Below are positions 44,689-57,295 of a stretch of 64,000 nt of DNA, in pieces (positions within the stretch are counted from its first letter, which is position 1; every line of letters starts with the position of its first letter). This DNA comes from Pseudopithomyces maydicus. Taxonomy: Eukaryota; Ascomycota; Dothideomycetes; Pleosporales; Didymosphaeriaceae. Made by a program: the position numbers and the translations under genes. The notes beneath the pieces were generated by a model. It saw only the letters and a list, made by a program, of their open reading frames with translations, had not been told where the DNA came from and did no database searches. The stretch spans positions 1,550,001 to 1,614,000 of the forward strand of contig JANTUC010000008.1 in assembly GCA_026873275.1 (NCBI GenBank), read 5' to 3'.

Positions 44689-47627
44689 GAATCTTAAACG
44701 TAGGATAATGCAGGTGCCAATAAAAAACACTTAGTATAAATATTTGCGTGCATAGTGTCGTGGTCGGTATCTCTAACTGGGACGTACAGGCTCGGGTTCG
44801 CCATGTTCAGAATTGGAGTGTGCGGACAATGCGAACCTCCGATAGTATTTGGATGTGCCAATTTTGGCTGGGGAAAAGGACTTTCTGTGGATTTCAAGAA
44901 ATAAGAATAAAACATAAGAAAAATATGGAACTATTCAGTATGCTTGTATATTGTCTCTAGAGGGAGAAGAGGCCGTTCTAAATTACCTCCCTGAGACAGG
45001 TGAAGTGTGGCGGTGACTACAAACTTGAAATCCATGTTCTAACTGGAGGAGCTGATAGTATGGGTATACCTTCTTTGGCGAGAAAGGGATATCTGGAAAG
45101 CTCCACAGCTTCTGTTGTATCAAGAGATGCCTGTTGAGTCATATCGCTTCCGAGGATTCTGAGATTTCTTGCCGTTGCCTGTGCCTATAACAACCCATAA
45201 ATGGTGTTTTACATCCCTGTTCTGGTTGGCAGACCTATTCAATAGCTTTCAACGAGCTCAATGCTAACAGCAGGACACTTGTAGAAACACTCAATCAACG
45301 CGACGAGCCTATTGCGACCCTGGAGGAAGGGGCCAACTTGACCTAGACGAATACGCGAGAAGAGACCGAGATTGCCAGGCAGCGTAGGCAGCAGCTCGAT
45401 CAACACACATTGGAATCGAGGTACGGAATATATGATACGCACCAAAAATCAAAAGCTGGTCAATGCGGGGTAGGTAATGTATGACGAAAGGCAGAAGCTG
45501 ACACTCTAGCGGCCGTGCTTGTTACGCGAGCGCGGCGAGGCCGCGGGCGACGGGCGTGAAGTTGTGGAAGTTGGCGGTTAATGAGAGCAGGCTCAAGGCG
45601 TTGAAGTATTTTTGATTGGGGGGACGAAGGGGGGTCGTCCATATACGGAGGGGGTTGAAGGGAGGTCTGGGATTTTGGAAACCAATTACTAGAGCGAGAA
45701 ACTCGTTCTCTGATGGTAATTTTCACCCGTTTCTCGTGTTTAGTATACACAGCACAATATCAAGATATTTGTTCATCATCGAGGCTAGAACCTTCCCTTC
45801 CAACCTATCATTCGGTGGCGGAGGTCAGGCTTGATAGTGCACACGCTACGTCGTGCGTTAAAAAATGAGAGTGCTCAAATGTTCGACAGCGGGACATGGT
45901 ATTTCTGAAGCACATTCCAATGCGATGTTGTGTAATTTGGATGAAGAACATGCAGCAGTTGCAGCACCTGGTCAATAGACGAATACCAGCGAAAGCATAC
46001 ACTATCATTCTTTGTAAAGTGTAACATGTTTACGGGTAATATCTGCACTATCGAGTCATATAGTGCGTGGGCTAGAGTCATATGGGTTCTCTGTACACGA
46101 CAGAACGCCATTGCAAGCATGTGGGCAGATGACGTTGAAATAGACTTTGATCGAGGAAGGTGCCATGGTACGACTTCCTCACAACCCAAGAACACGGCTT
46201 TTTCTTCCACACTCACCCTCCTACGCTTCAATCTGCTTTTTCGTTCCTCAACTGCTAGCATGATTTTGATCAGCCAACGATGAGCTTTTCAATGGAATCG
46301 AAGTGTGAAGTCACAACTTGCGGTACTAGGAGAGACTACTTCTTTCACCGATCCATTCTTTTACGGTCAAAGACTTCCGCCTTTCTTTCGGTCGCTTTGC
46401 CCTCTCATCCACCAATGGAATAGGCCGGCCAAATTCCTAGGTGACACGAAGTCATATGAACTGCCAAGGCTGAGACAGCGCACTTAACATTAGATAACTC
46501 ACAACTTTCTCTGGCTGCTTATAAAAGCTGTCTCTACTGTCTATCCCGTCACTCGCTGCAACAGCCCCTAAGTCGGATAATTCCTCTTTTCACAATCGAC
46601 GTTCTGCATGGACAACGCCCACGGAGACATTCGAGTCAGGTTCTAGAAAAGAAAAGGCTATTTCTTGGCCCCCTTGTCCGTAATGATGCGGACTTTCTCT
46701 TCGAACACACAAATTGTTCTCCTTTGTATTAAGGAAACTCCAGTTGGGCATCTGGGTATTTGGGCACCTGTGTCTCAGGTCACAGTGCTAGCCGTCTTTC
46801 CGAAAAAAGCAACTTTCGTACTGTAGCTGACGACGCCTAGACACGCGGTTGATTCGACTCGTAGTCGCCAACGCGTAATAATGCCGCATACAAATCCGAT
46901 CCACGGCTTGTTCTGCAGCTGCGGGTCGTCCCTCTATTATCGCCCAATGAGCAACCGAGCGCATCCAGAAAAGGCAACAACGACTTGTCGCTGTTGTCAC
47001 GCGATATGGCCGGGCTGCTGCCTGGGTATCGTCTGGGCCCATACAACAGCCAGAGAGTCTGCGAGGTGCATGGTCAAGTATTGAAATGTTTCATGAGGAG
47101 GGTAGCGTGAGCTGGAGGGGTTATGTTGTGCCGGCGACGTGGGCGTTTATCAGTGCGATGGTAGCTCACGGCCCGTTGCTCACAGGGGTTGCTATAGTCT
47201 CCGCATCTTTCCCCGGCGCATGGCAGCGAATCACCGCGTGTCTGCAGCCGATAGCGCAGCCTTTTCCACTTCCCCGGGTGCCACTAAATGCGTCGCCTAG
47301 CTGTTTCGCGACGCGTCCAAGCCGCGAAGAGTCACCGAGCTCGAGAGGAGAAAGATATCGACGGCCTCCTACTGCTGCCCTTTTGCTGCGACCCCACCAA
47401 ACACACCGTCCTTCCCACCAGGCCTACCTTGGGACGTATATAAGCACTACCATCCCTCTGCAGACCACCCTCTTTCCTCTCGCATTCGCTCAGACATTGG
47501 TATGCGCCCGCCCTAAAATGTTTTGCGACATGTTGCTGATGTCAGGAAAGCTATCCTGTAGACGCCCCGACATGTCTCCATACTAGACATTGGCCGTCGA
47601 GCTCTGGGATGCCCACTCCAGGCACCC
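44689..47627. other. Gene-free region, 2.9 kb
   Basis: No recognisable gene. Open frames are short and inconsistent between strands. A promoter-like TATAAAAG (46520-46527) precedes only a 12-codon frame (46608-46646). TATATAAG at 47437-47444 lies about 185 bases before the next gene start. Confidence 0.55.
47437..47444 (+). promoter_or_regulatory. TATA-like element of the 47.6 kb gene
   Basis: TATATAAG, about 185 bases upstream of the ATG at 47628, followed by a pyrimidine-rich stretch typical of fungal promoters. Confidence 0.5.
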
Positions 47628-50600
47628 ATGGCGGCATTCGGGCTGCCCGGTCTTGCGCATTCCGTCGCAACGCCGTACTCGAACCCACCTTTGCCTACCG
47701 GGGCCTGTAATCATCGCGACGCATGCGGCTGCGAACAATTCTGGGACAATGACAACGCACATATACATGACGGGAGCGCAGCGCATCGTTCGAGCAGCCA
47801 ACGCTCAACGATATGTGTCTGTGGACACCATGCCTGTTTCCACAAGCCTTCTGTGGCAGTAGCTACCACGCGAGCAACACCCCGCTGCGATGGTGAATGC
47901 CAGGCACACATAGAGACGCAATGCGATTTGCATAAGCTGGAGAATGTGCAGTACAATGCGAGCCAGCTATACAATAGTCCTACGCCACGTACCATACCCA
48001 CCCAGCCTGTGCTGCGCAATGAAGCCACACCTGCCCATGGATCTCGTGTCGACAATGGTAGGAGGGACCCTCCGTCGCAATCTAGCTCGTCTGGGTTGCC
48101 ACGAATTCCCTCCGTCTGTCTTATGTCAAATGATCGTTATCCTGTGGCTAACAATATGGCTAGAGACGATGCGAATCGATCTCGACAGACAATTTCCGGG
48201 CTGGGTCTCTCCATGCTGAACGTCGACGACGCCACCCGCTCTCTCGACCGCCCACAATCCGCTGCGTCAACGGTACCAGACGACCTTGACGTTCGTCAAT
48301 CGCTACATAGATCGCGTGCAGGAAGCAACACTCCTTCGACCAAACCCCACTCCATGCCAGGTGGTCAGGGTCAATTGACAGGCCCAGTGCCTGGACCCCT
48401 TGATGCTATCCTAAAATTCAATCAAAATCATAATCTCCATCTGGACGTCAGTGGCGATACCATTCCGAACACCTTCAACCTCGAAGATTACGTCCACAGT
48501 GCTACCGAGATCGCCACACCAAGCATCATGAATACGCCCGACCTGACGGTAACCGATCAGGTTGTTCAAGATGGCAAACGTGCCATAGAGGACCTAATGA
48601 AGATCACTGCGGACATGAACACGCAGCACAGTACCGATGACCTGCCCGCGAGCACAACTTTGCTTCCTTCTCCTCAATTGCTTTTGACGAACTCTCCGCA
48701 CGTATCTCAGGACCAAGCGCAGAAGCTTCCCAAATCAGCCTCTCCGCAGGCCCTTCAGAAGCTTGTGTCTTATCTACCTTCGCTATATAACCTGCTCAAC
48801 TCGATGCCAAACGTTGCGAATACCATGAAGGAACTCAGTGATCGAGTCTCACTTTTGGAAAGCAACAATTCATTCAACTATGCAAACCCTGATGACGCTC
48901 AGGAGAGATACGATTATTTGGATGGCAGAGTGCTGCATCTGGAAACACGCATGGATGACCACGATACATTACATCAGACGATCGACGCAGATAGTAGTAG
49001 TCTATCATTCAACCGTCGCCTAATGGCCAACACCATGTCTGGCTCTTTCCAATCCAATCGGTCTCTCGAGTCGACGACCTCCTCGGCTCTCATCCTTGCT
49101 GCGATGGATCGTAAAGAAACCGAGACACAAATTAGCGGCATAAAAGATCGGCTTGACGTCCTTGAGGCTTTCGCGATGCCACCTACTCTTACCAACCCGT
49201 GGGAGGTTGAAATTGTTCTCTTACCATGGGGCAGAGAACTCAAAGGAATTTGGTACGCTTCTGACGATCCAATGCATACCTTATCGAACCCGATGACACA
49301 AGACTCTGAAGAATGGACACAAGCACGAAGCTCTCTGCGCGGTCAATCGAAGCCTCCCACGGATAACCGTGAAACAGATTCAAGTCCATTCCCGGCTACG
49401 AGACATTCCTCGCGAAGCTCGCATCCGTTCAGTGACACTGAAAGCGGTTGGTCAAGCCAAGCTATCAGCGACTGGGCATCAAGTCTGACAGATGAGTTGT
49501 TGTCTGCCAAGGCATGTAAGAGTACTAATTTGGCTTACAAGAGGTTGAAAAGCAGGGGTCTCGTAAAAAACGTGGTGATCAGAGGTGCGAGCGCCAGAGA
49601 CATTCAATCCACGCTCTCACATGCTTTCAAGGATATGCTTGAGCATATGAGGTACACTGATCAAGATGATGAGCCTATAATTCGCTCCCACCCTGGATTG
49701 CGCGCTTCTTTTATCCCGCTCCGAAAGGTGAGACACGACTCGAAATTACACTTTCTCGGATCGGCGGAAATGTCTAGTGCTGCACTTTGGTCGGCACAAT
49801 TTCTCGCTTCAGATATCATCATGCATGTTACTGGCGGGAAGAAGCGGCTCTACGTGACACAACGAGAAGCATACATTCAATCTCAGGACCAGATGGGTAG
49901 TTCCTGGACCTGGCAAGAATTACGTCAACTACCTCGTTATCAACCCGAATTGGACTCCCAGGCAGGAAAAGACGGCGAGCAGCCCCAGCCCGAAGTCGGT
50001 GAGGCCGACGCAAAAGAAGCCTGTTGGTCCTTTTTTGAAGCATATGATGCGCCGCCACCTAGTGTCAACTCATCCTTCGGCAGCCACCGCTCCGTAGAAC
50101 TATCTATGCGACCAGCTGGTCGTAGTTGGCGACGCTCTATAACACCTATGTCGATCCTAAAGAATCCAATGCCGCAACCATTGTCGCCATTGAGTGAGGC
50201 CTATCCACGACGTCCGCTACACGCTCGCCAGCGGACTGTCTCTGCATCAGCTCTGGATCCGATCACAATATCATCAAAGCGCCGAATAGATAGCTCACCA
50301 GTCAAACATTCATCGTTTCCTCATGTTTCACGAGAGCCTAGTGCATCCATAGGTAGAACGAAGCGGCGTAGAGTCTCAACATCCCACTCTTCACGACCAA
50401 CGCCCCCTGTCGATACAGACCCCACGGATGTGCAGGCTATGCCTTGGATCAACACACCCCGTCGCTCTCGTGAGCCACTTTCACCATTCTTCTCTTCGGC
50501 CGCAGTGCCTCTTCCTCGCACGTCGTCTGATCTCACCAGTCGACCGAGTCAACGTTCGGTAGTCGCTGTTAGCAAGGGTACGCCCTTCGCATATGCAACG

Positions 50601-50984
50601 CCACACTCCGGCCCTCTTGTTGGCGGCCCAGGCTTTGTTGTCAGTGGCGACACTGAAGCTGATGAGGATCTATACCAAAATGATGACGATGACGATGAGC
50701 ATAGCTGGCCTGGCGTCGCGGCCGGGCAGGATGACAGCGACAGCGACTTCGACGACGATATCGACATCGATATTGATATGGCTGTTGAGGACGAAGCCGC
50801 CAGCTTTTCAGCGGACGATAGCGGTTTCGGGAGCGAAGATCTGAGCAGCGGTAGCGATAGCGATGGCGATAGTGACGCGGCCGAGGTTGGTTTCGGTGCG
50901 CAAAGAACGGATATGGAAGACGCGGACGACGATCAAGAAGATGACGATCCGCTCGATGCCCTGCTGGGTATTTTGCAAGACTAA
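47628..50984 (+). CDS. Large conserved-looking protein of unknown function
   Basis: One uninterrupted exon, 1118 residues, starting at an ATG in good context (CCCATGG). The N-terminus has closely spaced Cys and His: Cys27, 33, 35, then C-V-C-G-H-H-A-C-F-H at 63-72, a possible metal-binding knuckle. Residues 100 to about 380 are Ser/Thr/Pro-rich and probably disordered. A coiled-coil region follows near 395-500 (MKELSDRVSLLES; YDYLDGRVLHLETRMDD). A more ordered part has PWEVEIVLLPWGRELKGIWY and LWSAQFLASDIIMHVTGGKKRLYVT. After it comes a basic nuclear-type signal (GRTKRRRVS), and the last 130 residues are strongly acidic (Asp/Glu/Ser). The composition suggests a nuclear regulator or scaffold. 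I recognise no named family. Confidence 0.82.
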   Translation: MAAFGLPGLAHSVATPYSNPPLPTGACNHRDACGCEQFWDNDNAHIHDGSAAHRSSSQRSTICVCGHHACFHKPSVAVATTRATPRCDGECQAHIETQCDLHKLENVQYNASQLYNSPTPRTIPTQPVLRNEATPAHGSRVDNGRRDPPSQSSSSGLPRIPSVCLMSNDRYPVANNMARDDANRSRQTISGLGLSMLNVDDATRSLDRPQSAASTVPDDLDVRQSLHRSRAGSNTPSTKPHSMPGGQGQLTGPVPGPLDAILKFNQNHNLHLDVSGDTIPNTFNLEDYVHSATEIATPSIMNTPDLTVTDQVVQDGKRAIEDLMKITADMNTQHSTDDLPASTTLLPSPQLLLTNSPHVSQDQAQKLPKSASPQALQKLVSYLPSLYNLLNSMPNVANTMKELSDRVSLLESNNSFNYANPDDAQERYDYLDGRVLHLETRMDDHDTLHQTIDADSSSLSFNRRLMANTMSGSFQSNRSLESTTSSALILAAMDRKETETQISGIKDRLDVLEAFAMPPTLTNPWEVEIVLLPWGRELKGIWYASDDPMHTLSNPMTQDSEEWTQARSSLRGQSKPPTDNRETDSSPFPATRHSSRSSHPFSDTESGWSSQAISDWASSLTDELLSAKACKSTNLAYKRLKSRGLVKNVVIRGASARDIQSTLSHAFKDMLEHMRYTDQDDEPIIRSHPGLRASFIPLRKVRHDSKLHFLGSAEMSSAALWSAQFLASDIIMHVTGGKKRLYVTQREAYIQSQDQMGSSWTWQELRQLPRYQPELDSQAGKDGEQPQPEVGEADAKEACWSFFEAYDAPPPSVNSSFGSHRSVELSMRPAGRSWRRSITPMSILKNPMPQPLSPLSEAYPRRPLHARQRTVSASALDPITISSKRRIDSSPVKHSSFPHVSREPSASIGRTKRRRVSTSHSSRPTPPVDTDPTDVQAMPWINTPRRSREPLSPFFSSAAVPLPRTSSDLTSRPSQRSVVAVSKGTPFAYATPHSGPLVGGPGFVVSGDTEADEDLYQNDDDDDEHSWPGVAAGQDDSDSDFDDDIDIDIDMAVEDEAASFSADDSGFGSEDLSSGSDSDGDSDAAEVGFGAQRTDMEDADDDQEDDDPLDALLGILQD

Positions 50985-51899
50985 CTCTTGCTCTTGACGA
51001 CGTACATGACTTTCCAATTTAGCAAGAAGACTCTTTTCAAGGAGTAAAACGTGTGGCAGTTGAGTCCCAGATGGTATTGACCTGGGGAATCACCCTCCTT
51101 TTAGATGTGAGTACAAAAGAGAGGCCTATTGCTGGTTCTCATCGTCTAGCGCGCATGTTGTTTAAACTACGAATCATTTCCGCTCCTGGTCTTTTGGGCG
51201 TTGCTTTGCGTGTGTATAGATATTCTTGTACAATCATAGCGGATGCAGGTCTTTCAGCTCAATACTCCAGATTGCATAGCGAGCGCTTGGTAGGCAATAG
51301 CATAGCGTAGCTACCTCTCCGCTTTTGGGGGAGGCTTTAGGTAGATGAATGGAATGTTAAAAGTACTTAGGTTTGTTCACATGTCTCGAATGAGGTGTTT
51401 TTTGGGGATCCAGGTGTCCAGAACAGAAGTAAAGACGACGAGTGTTTCTTGTTTTCATACTGGTGTGACTGGGTTGATTCGTCCATGATACGATCGAAAA
51501 TATCCTTTGATACAGATTGCTTTTGGTCACACGCACGCCCGAAGCATTCATCCCAATCGTTGACCTTTATTTAAAAAGCACTCAGACATTGTTCTGCTTA
51601 GAAAGCCTTTCTTTCCATTAGGATGCAACAACATACACATCCTTCTTTTCGTTTTTACCCCATCGACAAGCAGCAAGACCATCATCGCGTTCGATTGTCC
51701 ACTTAAGTACTACCGCCCGACCAACTCACACAACATATACCTCACCGCATGTTCGTTTTTCCAGACCTTTGCGAGCGGGAGTCCTGGTCCGCATGTATTC
51801 TTGATTGACTCCTTTGTGTTTGCGAGAGAAGAGTCCGGGAAACATGGGCGATTTGGGAAAGTAGTTTTTCTCTTCTGCCCGAGAGAAAGGCAGACCAAG

Positions 51900-54800
51900 A
51901 AGACATGACACCTTCAACGACCCTTTTTTAGTGTTGCTCCCATCCTGAGACTGCGGACACATAAGTGCCTCTGAAATAGACTCTTTTTAGACGATGGGTC
52001 AGGACATGTTGCTATTGTCGTCGCTTTTTAGTACAGATGTGTGGGAAGTGTGCGGAGGACCGCATGGGTTGGTCTACATTGACATTTAGAGATGCTTCCT
52101 CACGCTCAAATCGAGTATTCGTGACTGTGCTTTTATTTCGAGCATCGGAACTGGTGTATATGAATTTTGGTCCAAGGGAGGAGGAGAGGACATATGTATC
52201 TTGTATCTTCCATTTGTTTGATGCGAACGAGAGAGAGAAGAGGACATGGAATGTTTCGAGCAAGTCTTTGAAAGTCCGGGGGTAAGTCAAGGACATTACA
52301 GCTTTGTTGTTGTGCAGTATGTCTTCGAAGAATGTACTGTTCCTTTTGGACCAAGGGGTCTGTGGACATTTTCCATCATCGTCATGATTTTAATGAGGAA
52401 AATGGAAGTACGGTAGAGATGGCTCGATTCGCAATCCTCACACAGAGCATTAGTGTAACTTGTAATACTTCGGAAAGCCTTGGTTTAAGTATCGTTCCAG
52501 CTTTGTTCTCTCCCATGCGACTTTCGAGAACCGAATATTTCCTTTCCAGGCCCAAGTCACATAACGGCATATCTTACTCCTTATTTGGGAGGAATCAAAA
52601 AAGAGCCATCGTGTTGTAGAGAATTTGTTATTTTTAAGCAAGATCTTTGGACCAGAGGAGAGTGTTCATTCATACGCGGAGGGATCTCTTTCTTGTACTC
52701 GTGATTTCCGTCGACTGATCAAGAACCTCAAACCCCACCTTGGAGATTTTAGATACAGTCTGATTTTAAGACATTAGACTAATTCTCGACATTTCTTGAA
52801 TAGCGCATGAGTGGGAGCGGGCAATATGAATCGAGAAAGGTGTTGTTTGAGCTCCAATAGACAGGAGGATATTGGTTTTTTATCGGACCCAGATCGAACA
52901 CATGGAGCTTCTACATCGGGACTTGTTCTCTGCTGGAGTGGAGACATAGAAGCTCCAATTATTGAAGTCAATTTCTTTTGTTGCGCCTCCGGTAAATGCG
53001 GAAATATATGGGGATCAGCCGATTTTCGGACGCACATGTTACCGCACATGTTACCGCACTGCGTTCCCATCTCTCATGAAAAATTTTGCACAGAAGCCTT
53101 TGGGTGTACATTGTGAAGGTGGAGAAGCTCAACATGCTGGGCAGTCAATGCCTCTATAGTTCATCATTCCGGCGGCTTAATTTTGGTAGGTGCGTGGACT
53201 TTAGTGGAACTCTTCTGTACATAGGAACCCCTAGCGTCGGTTCACATTGCGAATCATTTCGAAATCGCCAAATTAATCCCCATCATCTTTTGAAGTACAA
53301 GGTTCTTATACAGCCATAGAAGTAGGTCGCATTCAATCGTTCGAGTCGGCCTCATAGACGAGGGCACGGAAAATACTCAATTCGGTCGTGCTCTCAACTT
53401 TTGATTGTTTTAAAACTCTCCAACGGGTTTTCCGGGACTTGTGAACAGAGAACCTGGCCCATATTTCTCTCGCATTCTGCGTGTAGTTATCAGTTTCAAA
53501 CCAGGCGAGGAAGGCAAAGCACATTGTTTTCGGATTAGGAGATCTTGGAAATGGACCCTGAGAACAGCCGTCTACCCCAACAGCATGTCGTGGCAATAAA
53601 TGTATTTTAAAACATAATCGGGTGAGTTCGATATCTTCAGATCTCAAAGACCGAAGTCGAAATACGAAGCCAGAGGATCCTTTGGTTGCATTTCGCCGTT
53701 CAGAACAACCGTCCCATGGATCATCTTTAAAGAATCTTCAGAATGAGAAAGAAAGCGGCATATACTCTTTTAGCTTTTAGCTTAACTCCAATTAAACTAA
53801 AGCCATCAAAGTATTTTACGGGAGCTTGGATACGCTCAAATCCAGAAATATGTTATTATCATAGACATTTTCGTTGTAGACCAGAGAGACGCTCGAAGGT
53901 TTGCAATTGACCATTCATACGGAATACGAACTCTTGGGGAACCTCATCACAATTTTTATAAAGCGTGGAACAGCGCGTGCATCGCGCTACGCCATCGTGA
54001 TCGTAAGGGATATATCTGGACAAGCGGACATGGCGAACCTCACAAAGTATTTTTGTGATTGCGGGACAGAGACCAGGGACATGTCTCAATTCATCTTTTG
54101 TATTGGTCCAATTAGAAAAGGCGTCCACCGAGGGTCCAGCATTAGACAGTTCTTTGAGCAGAGGATACCTGAAAATTTCACCGAACGTGTATTAGGTCCA
54201 GACATTTACAGTAAGATTGATGAACCTTGTTCGATTCAATGCTGGATCAGGGGTTCATTATTCAATGACTCGCCCGAAAAGATATGGTAACGAACGGCGG
54301 CACATATCTGTTCAGCTGAGTGGATGTGGTCATTGCCGTCTCCTTTTTTGGCTGGAAGGCTTTGGACATTAGTTATTTGCGCTCCATTGAATGCTCTGCA
54401 TTGTAATGTAAGGAGAAGAATCAACTATATCAAAAAGGAATGCTTGATGGCGCCCTAGTTCCAAGCATGGGTGCATGTCTCGACCATAGATAGCACAGAC
54501 TTTGGTGCCATCTTCCATGGAGGCGTAACCGTCAAAACAATACGTGAATGTGTTAGGTTCGAACTGGTCGGAAAACAATTTCATTGCCCATAGCACTTTT
54601 GGATCGAGATGTGCAGTCAATTTTCCACGTCTGGACATCGTATTCTTGACCCAATCTTTTGTCCAAGACTATTCGTTGAATCTTCTGGTAGACGGATGAA
54701 ATGAATTGGACAGTTTTCATGGCAGTATTGGTCCACTGTAATAGTGGTGAGAGAGTCGTCTCTGCAAGACTCTTTAAGTGTTCCGACACAGGACAGAAGG

Positions 54801-55800
54801 CATGCATCAAACTTGACCTAAGTTTCAGCGAAGAGCCATTTTAATGCCCCGCCATAATTTTAGAAACGGCATGGGATTATGCCAAAAGCATTCGCAGCAG
54901 CGACCAGATTTTTTGTCATGCTTGAAGAACAGAGTACCCAGGTGGCATTCGCTATGATATTCTTAGCTGCCAAGCTCCAAAGCCATCGTTGAGTAATGGC
55001 TTACCTTTTAGACAGGATCTAAGCACACTTCCGAACGCTGTCCCATGCAATCGTTTTCTTTTTTATTTTTTCGACAGGCAGAGTGACAGGCAGAGCAAGC
55101 GACAGAAGAGCAAGATGGGCCTGATTTTAGAGCGCCCTCAACCCCCAAGTCCATACAGCAAAGTTCTGCTTTTTTCCAGCCCCTATAAAGGAGAAACTCA
55201 AAGAGTGATTCCATCACGCTCATCGACAGGTTTTTATCGTACCGAAGAGCCCTCCAGGCACATGGGAGCTTTTTCTAGGTTTTTACGATGTGAACTCTCT
55301 CTCCGGTACTCACCCCCATCGAATACCAGCACAATGTTTCAGAAGTACTCTAAACGCGGACTATTTTGACATTTTGGATCCTTTTAGTCACGTTACCAAG
55401 GGGACCAGCCACATGTATCGTTGTCATCTTTTTTTGTGGAACGCATATCGCGCTGCTTTTGATGTCCTGCACGCTTCCATAAAGATCGCGATATCGATTT
55501 TTCGAGAACGGAAGATGGTCACCATGTCTTCGTTCGACGAGTGATTGTGTTATAAACAAATACGTGCAGGGCTCCCAGGTCATGCATCGAGCCATATGCC
55601 ATTTTGATCGACTCCTCGTCGGCACAGTGTCTCCGGCAACCATATCCATCGCAATCGTTCTTTTCATTTTCAGAGAAACAAAGGACAGAGTCATGTGATC
55701 TTCTGTTACTTGCTCACGTTGCCCCAAGGTATAATATTGTAGAAGGTGGCTTTCGATCGACATTCTGATTGGACCACGAGGCCCCCATCAAACTATACGA
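51900..55800 (+). repeat. Degenerate T-run/CCATG minisatellite, block 3
   Basis: Recurring segments begin with TTTTTAG or a longer T-run and carry ACATG, CCATG or CACATG about 25-40 bases later. Examples start near 51982, 52026, 55009, 55190, 55230 and 55385. GGACAT words recur at about 52002, 52188, 52243, 52289 and 52363. Units are strongly diverged, so the count and limits are approximate. Confidence 0.4.
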
Positions 55801-56279
55801 CATCGTTTCGAGAAGAGAGAGGGGATCCGGACATCATTTGGGAAAACTCCGGCCTTTTATTCTGTGTAGAGAATCTTTCTCCCTCGCATACACATGGGCT
55901 TCGTCCGTCAGCGTTTCAAGGACCAGGGTTTTCCTGCACCGAACAGACAGACCCCCCGCCACATTGATGGGTGATTTTGAATTTCGAAAAGGTCGACCCA
56001 GAAACACTCCTGTACCTAGTTTGCTTCAATGGTTTCCGAATCCCGAGAAAACAAACCAGAAACATCCCATTTCTTGGTAGCGGTGTGATTGTCGGAACGG
56101 TCGCAAATATCCATATCCCAATCCCTCCTCCCATTTTGCCAGAGCTGCGTGACTTCAGATCCCACCTCCCACCTCCCATCAAACCATGCGACAAGTGCTC
56201 TTATTCCCTGCCCCCATCCCTTCCCTTTCCCAGTTTCTACAATCCCCCTTCGTGATGAAGAACCACCGAATCAAATCCC

Positions 56280-56760
56280 CCCCATTTGGTAAAGCCACGC
56301 GCGATCTTTTTACACGCCGTGAACACCACCGACCAAAAACCCTCCCATGTGTATTTTGATGTCGATTGTTTCTTTCGCACACCTCGAACACCACAGACCG
56401 ACCAGCCACTCATATACCGACCGCCAGATCCTTTTGTATACCCCAGGACCAACCAACCCCACCACCACATTCATAGCTTTAGCGTTTTTTTCTTATACCC
56501 CGAACCACCCACCAACCATCACATGATTGTCTGGGTAATTTTTTTTATACCCCAGAACCAACCCCCAACCACCCACCCCATAGAATGTCTGAGGTCAATT
56601 TTTTAAACCCCTGTACCAAGCAACCAACCCCACCACATGATTAACATTATCGGGTCCTTCTTTTACCCCGAAACCAACTACCACCCATCACATCGCGTCT
56701 TTCCTGGCTCCTTTTTAGATCCCAGTCCCACACACAAACCCATATAAACTCAGAGCCATA
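56280..56760 (+). repeat. Ordered tandem array, 55-58 base period
   Basis: Units reading T-run, TATACCCC, AGAACCAACC, then an ACCACCCA-like stretch and CAT recur with marks at about 56438, 56495, 56550, 56604, 56663 and 56716. The layout (T-run, TA, C-rich middle, CAT) matches the 44-base array at 20.6 kb. Confidence 0.75.
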
Positions 56761-56799
56761 AGCTTGCAACATCGGTTTTTTCAGTTTCATTTTAAGCTT

Positions 56800-57010
56800 T
56801 TTCCTCCCCTCCTCCTCCCCTCCTCCCCTCCCCTCCTCCATTTGGCATTTTTCTTCATTTTTTAAATCCTCCCCTCCTCCCCTCTTCCCCTCCAATATTG
56901 TCGTATCCTTTTGTTTTTTAAATCCTCCCCCTCCCCCTCCCCTCCCCTCCATTTAGCCTTCCTTTTTGTTTTTTAAATCCCCCCCCTCGCCTCCCCCATC
57001 TCCCTCCCCA
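56800..57010 (+). repeat. CCTCCCC pyrimidine runs interrupted by TTTTTAAATCC
   Basis: Three to four segments of (C/T)-rich CCTCCCCTCC sequence are each followed by a T-run and TTTAAATCC, at roughly 55-70 base spacing. It continues the array to its left in a simpler form. Confidence 0.65.
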
Positions 57011-57051
57011 ACCAGTCCGCACCAAAACCACCCTCATAACATCATCCAGGC

Positions 57052-57295
57052 TTTTTTTAAACACCCAAAAGAAAAGAAAAAGACGGGCACTCCCCAAGCC
57101 CATATACCAGTTGTATCCGCATTTTAGAGAGGCGGTCGCTTGGTAGAAGAGTGAAGAATATCGAGGGTCCTCATACCCCCCATTGCCCACGTTTTAAACA
57201 CCCAAAAGAAAAAGAAAAAGAAAAAGACGGGCACTCGCCACGCCCATGCGTCACTGTTATCCGCATTTTAGGGGGCGGTCGCTTGGTAGAGTATG
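57052..57295 (+). repeat. Direct repeat, about 100-base copies, 137-144 base offset
   Basis: Copies at about 57055-57148 and 57193-57290 share TTTTAAACACCCAAAAG, a GAAAAAG tract of different length, ACGGGCACTC, GCCCAT, TATCCGCATTTTAG and GGCGGTCGCTTGGTAGA. The offset grows from 137 to 144 bases because the second copy has a longer GAAAAAG tract. Confidence 0.88.

Noticed and set aside
55000..55400. Several 70-130 codon frames in the 51-57 kb desert
   Set aside because: They overlap on both strands, consist of T-run/CCATG unit sequence and show no domain.
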